From assembly GCA_031292375.1 (NCBI GenBank), contig JARLHF010000057.1:1-32114 (forward strand): 32,114 nt of DNA, in the 5' to 3' direction. Both the position numbers and the translations under genes were made by a program. Below, piece by piece: positions 32,011 through 32,114 of this stretch; the stretch's first letter is position 1, and each line of letters starts with the position of its first letter. This DNA is from Chlamydiales bacterium. GTDB lineage: Bacteria > Chlamydiota > Chlamydiia > Chlamydiales > VFKH01. The notes beneath the pieces are model-generated. The model was not told where the DNA came from and did not search any database. It saw only the letters and a list, made by a program, of their open reading frames with translations.

Positions 32011-32114
32011 ACTAGGTTATTGTTAACAACTTAAGCTCTTGTTCATTAAAATTTAAAGCTGGTTTTTTGGGTTGTAATGTATAAGCAATTAACCCTGCAA
32101 ATATATTAACAATG
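32011..32114 (-). CDS. C-terminal end of a gene entering from the right (membrane protein)
   Basis: On the minus strand a frame is open from the window edge to TAG at 32011-32013. It reads 'NIFAGLIAYTLQPKKPAL' followed by 'NFNEQELKLLTIT'. A hydrophobic helix followed by a short charged tail with PKKPAL is what the last TM segment and C-terminus of a transporter (for example an MFS-type carrier) look like. The start and most of the gene lie outside the window, so the family cannot be fixed. The chance of an open frame of 33 codons in AT-rich DNA is not negligible. Confidence 0.45.

Overview
The window is AT-rich, with tightly packed genes and many 1-4 nt gene junctions. The gene content points to a member of the phylum Chlamydiae, probably an environmental (Parachlamydiales-type) lineage. 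The clearest sign is a 642-residue IspG with the extra central domain found in chlamydiae, Bacteroidetes and plastids. Supporting signs are a DUF2608 HAD-like secreted protein, a eukaryotic-type SH2 domain protein, many amino-acid/peptide uptake genes and small glycine-rich bilobed membrane proteins. This assignment is inference; there is no rRNA gene in the window. I found no tRNA, CRISPR array or intact insertion sequence.

Layout. 1-329 has no confident gene. 330-1417: a small multi-TM protein facing a bilobed membrane protein, overlapping at their 3' ends. 1622-7106 (+): an APC amino-acid permease, a BrnQ-type branched-chain amino-acid carrier and a large ADP-forming acyl-CoA synthetase/GNAT fusion. 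7096-11491 (-): a class III adenylate cyclase with an extracytoplasmic sensor, a GT9 heptosyltransferase-like enzyme and a secreted protein of unknown function. 11542-14241 (+): an MgtA/B-type P-type ATPase, divergent from the cyclase across only 50 bp. 14375-15040 (-): a possible orphan immunity gene preceded by a startless C-terminal scrap that resembles a polymorphic toxin tip. 15082-21750 (-): six tightly coupled genes, ispG, a secreted unknown, then a DevC-DevA-DevB-like ABC exporter and a TolC-family protein that appears to lack both beta-barrel hairpins. 21913-22293 (+): a small four-TM protein. 22288-27038 (-): a three-gene operon with 1-nt junctions, encoding a 996-residue protein whose C-terminal half is an SBP_bac_5 peptide-binding domain, an SH2-domain protein and a MATE exporter. 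27324-28522 (-): a TSUP/TauE permease and a Nudix hydrolase. 28768-31212 (+): an NUDT15-like Nudix hydrolase, a two-gene unit with a DfsB/ClbS-family protein, and a secreted DUF2608 protein. 31246-31623 (-): a MazG-like pyrophosphohydrolase. The 3' end of another minus-strand gene, probably a membrane protein, enters from the right edge.

How the genes fit together. Much of the window serves an intracellular bacterium importing amino acids and peptides (APC, BrnQ, SBP domain), exporting compounds (MATE, Dev-type ABC) and cleaning nucleotide pools (two Nudix proteins and a MazG-like protein). The most notable item is the SH2-domain protein at 23657-24046. SH2 domains normally read phosphotyrosine in animal and protist cells, and this one keeps the FLVR-type arginine, so it could be a host-directed effector or a phosphotyrosine-binding cytosolic protein. 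Other points of interest are the signal-less SBP fusion next to it, the apparently barrel-less TolC protein, a MITE-like inverted repeat ahead of the NUDT15-like gene and the decayed toxin/immunity locus.
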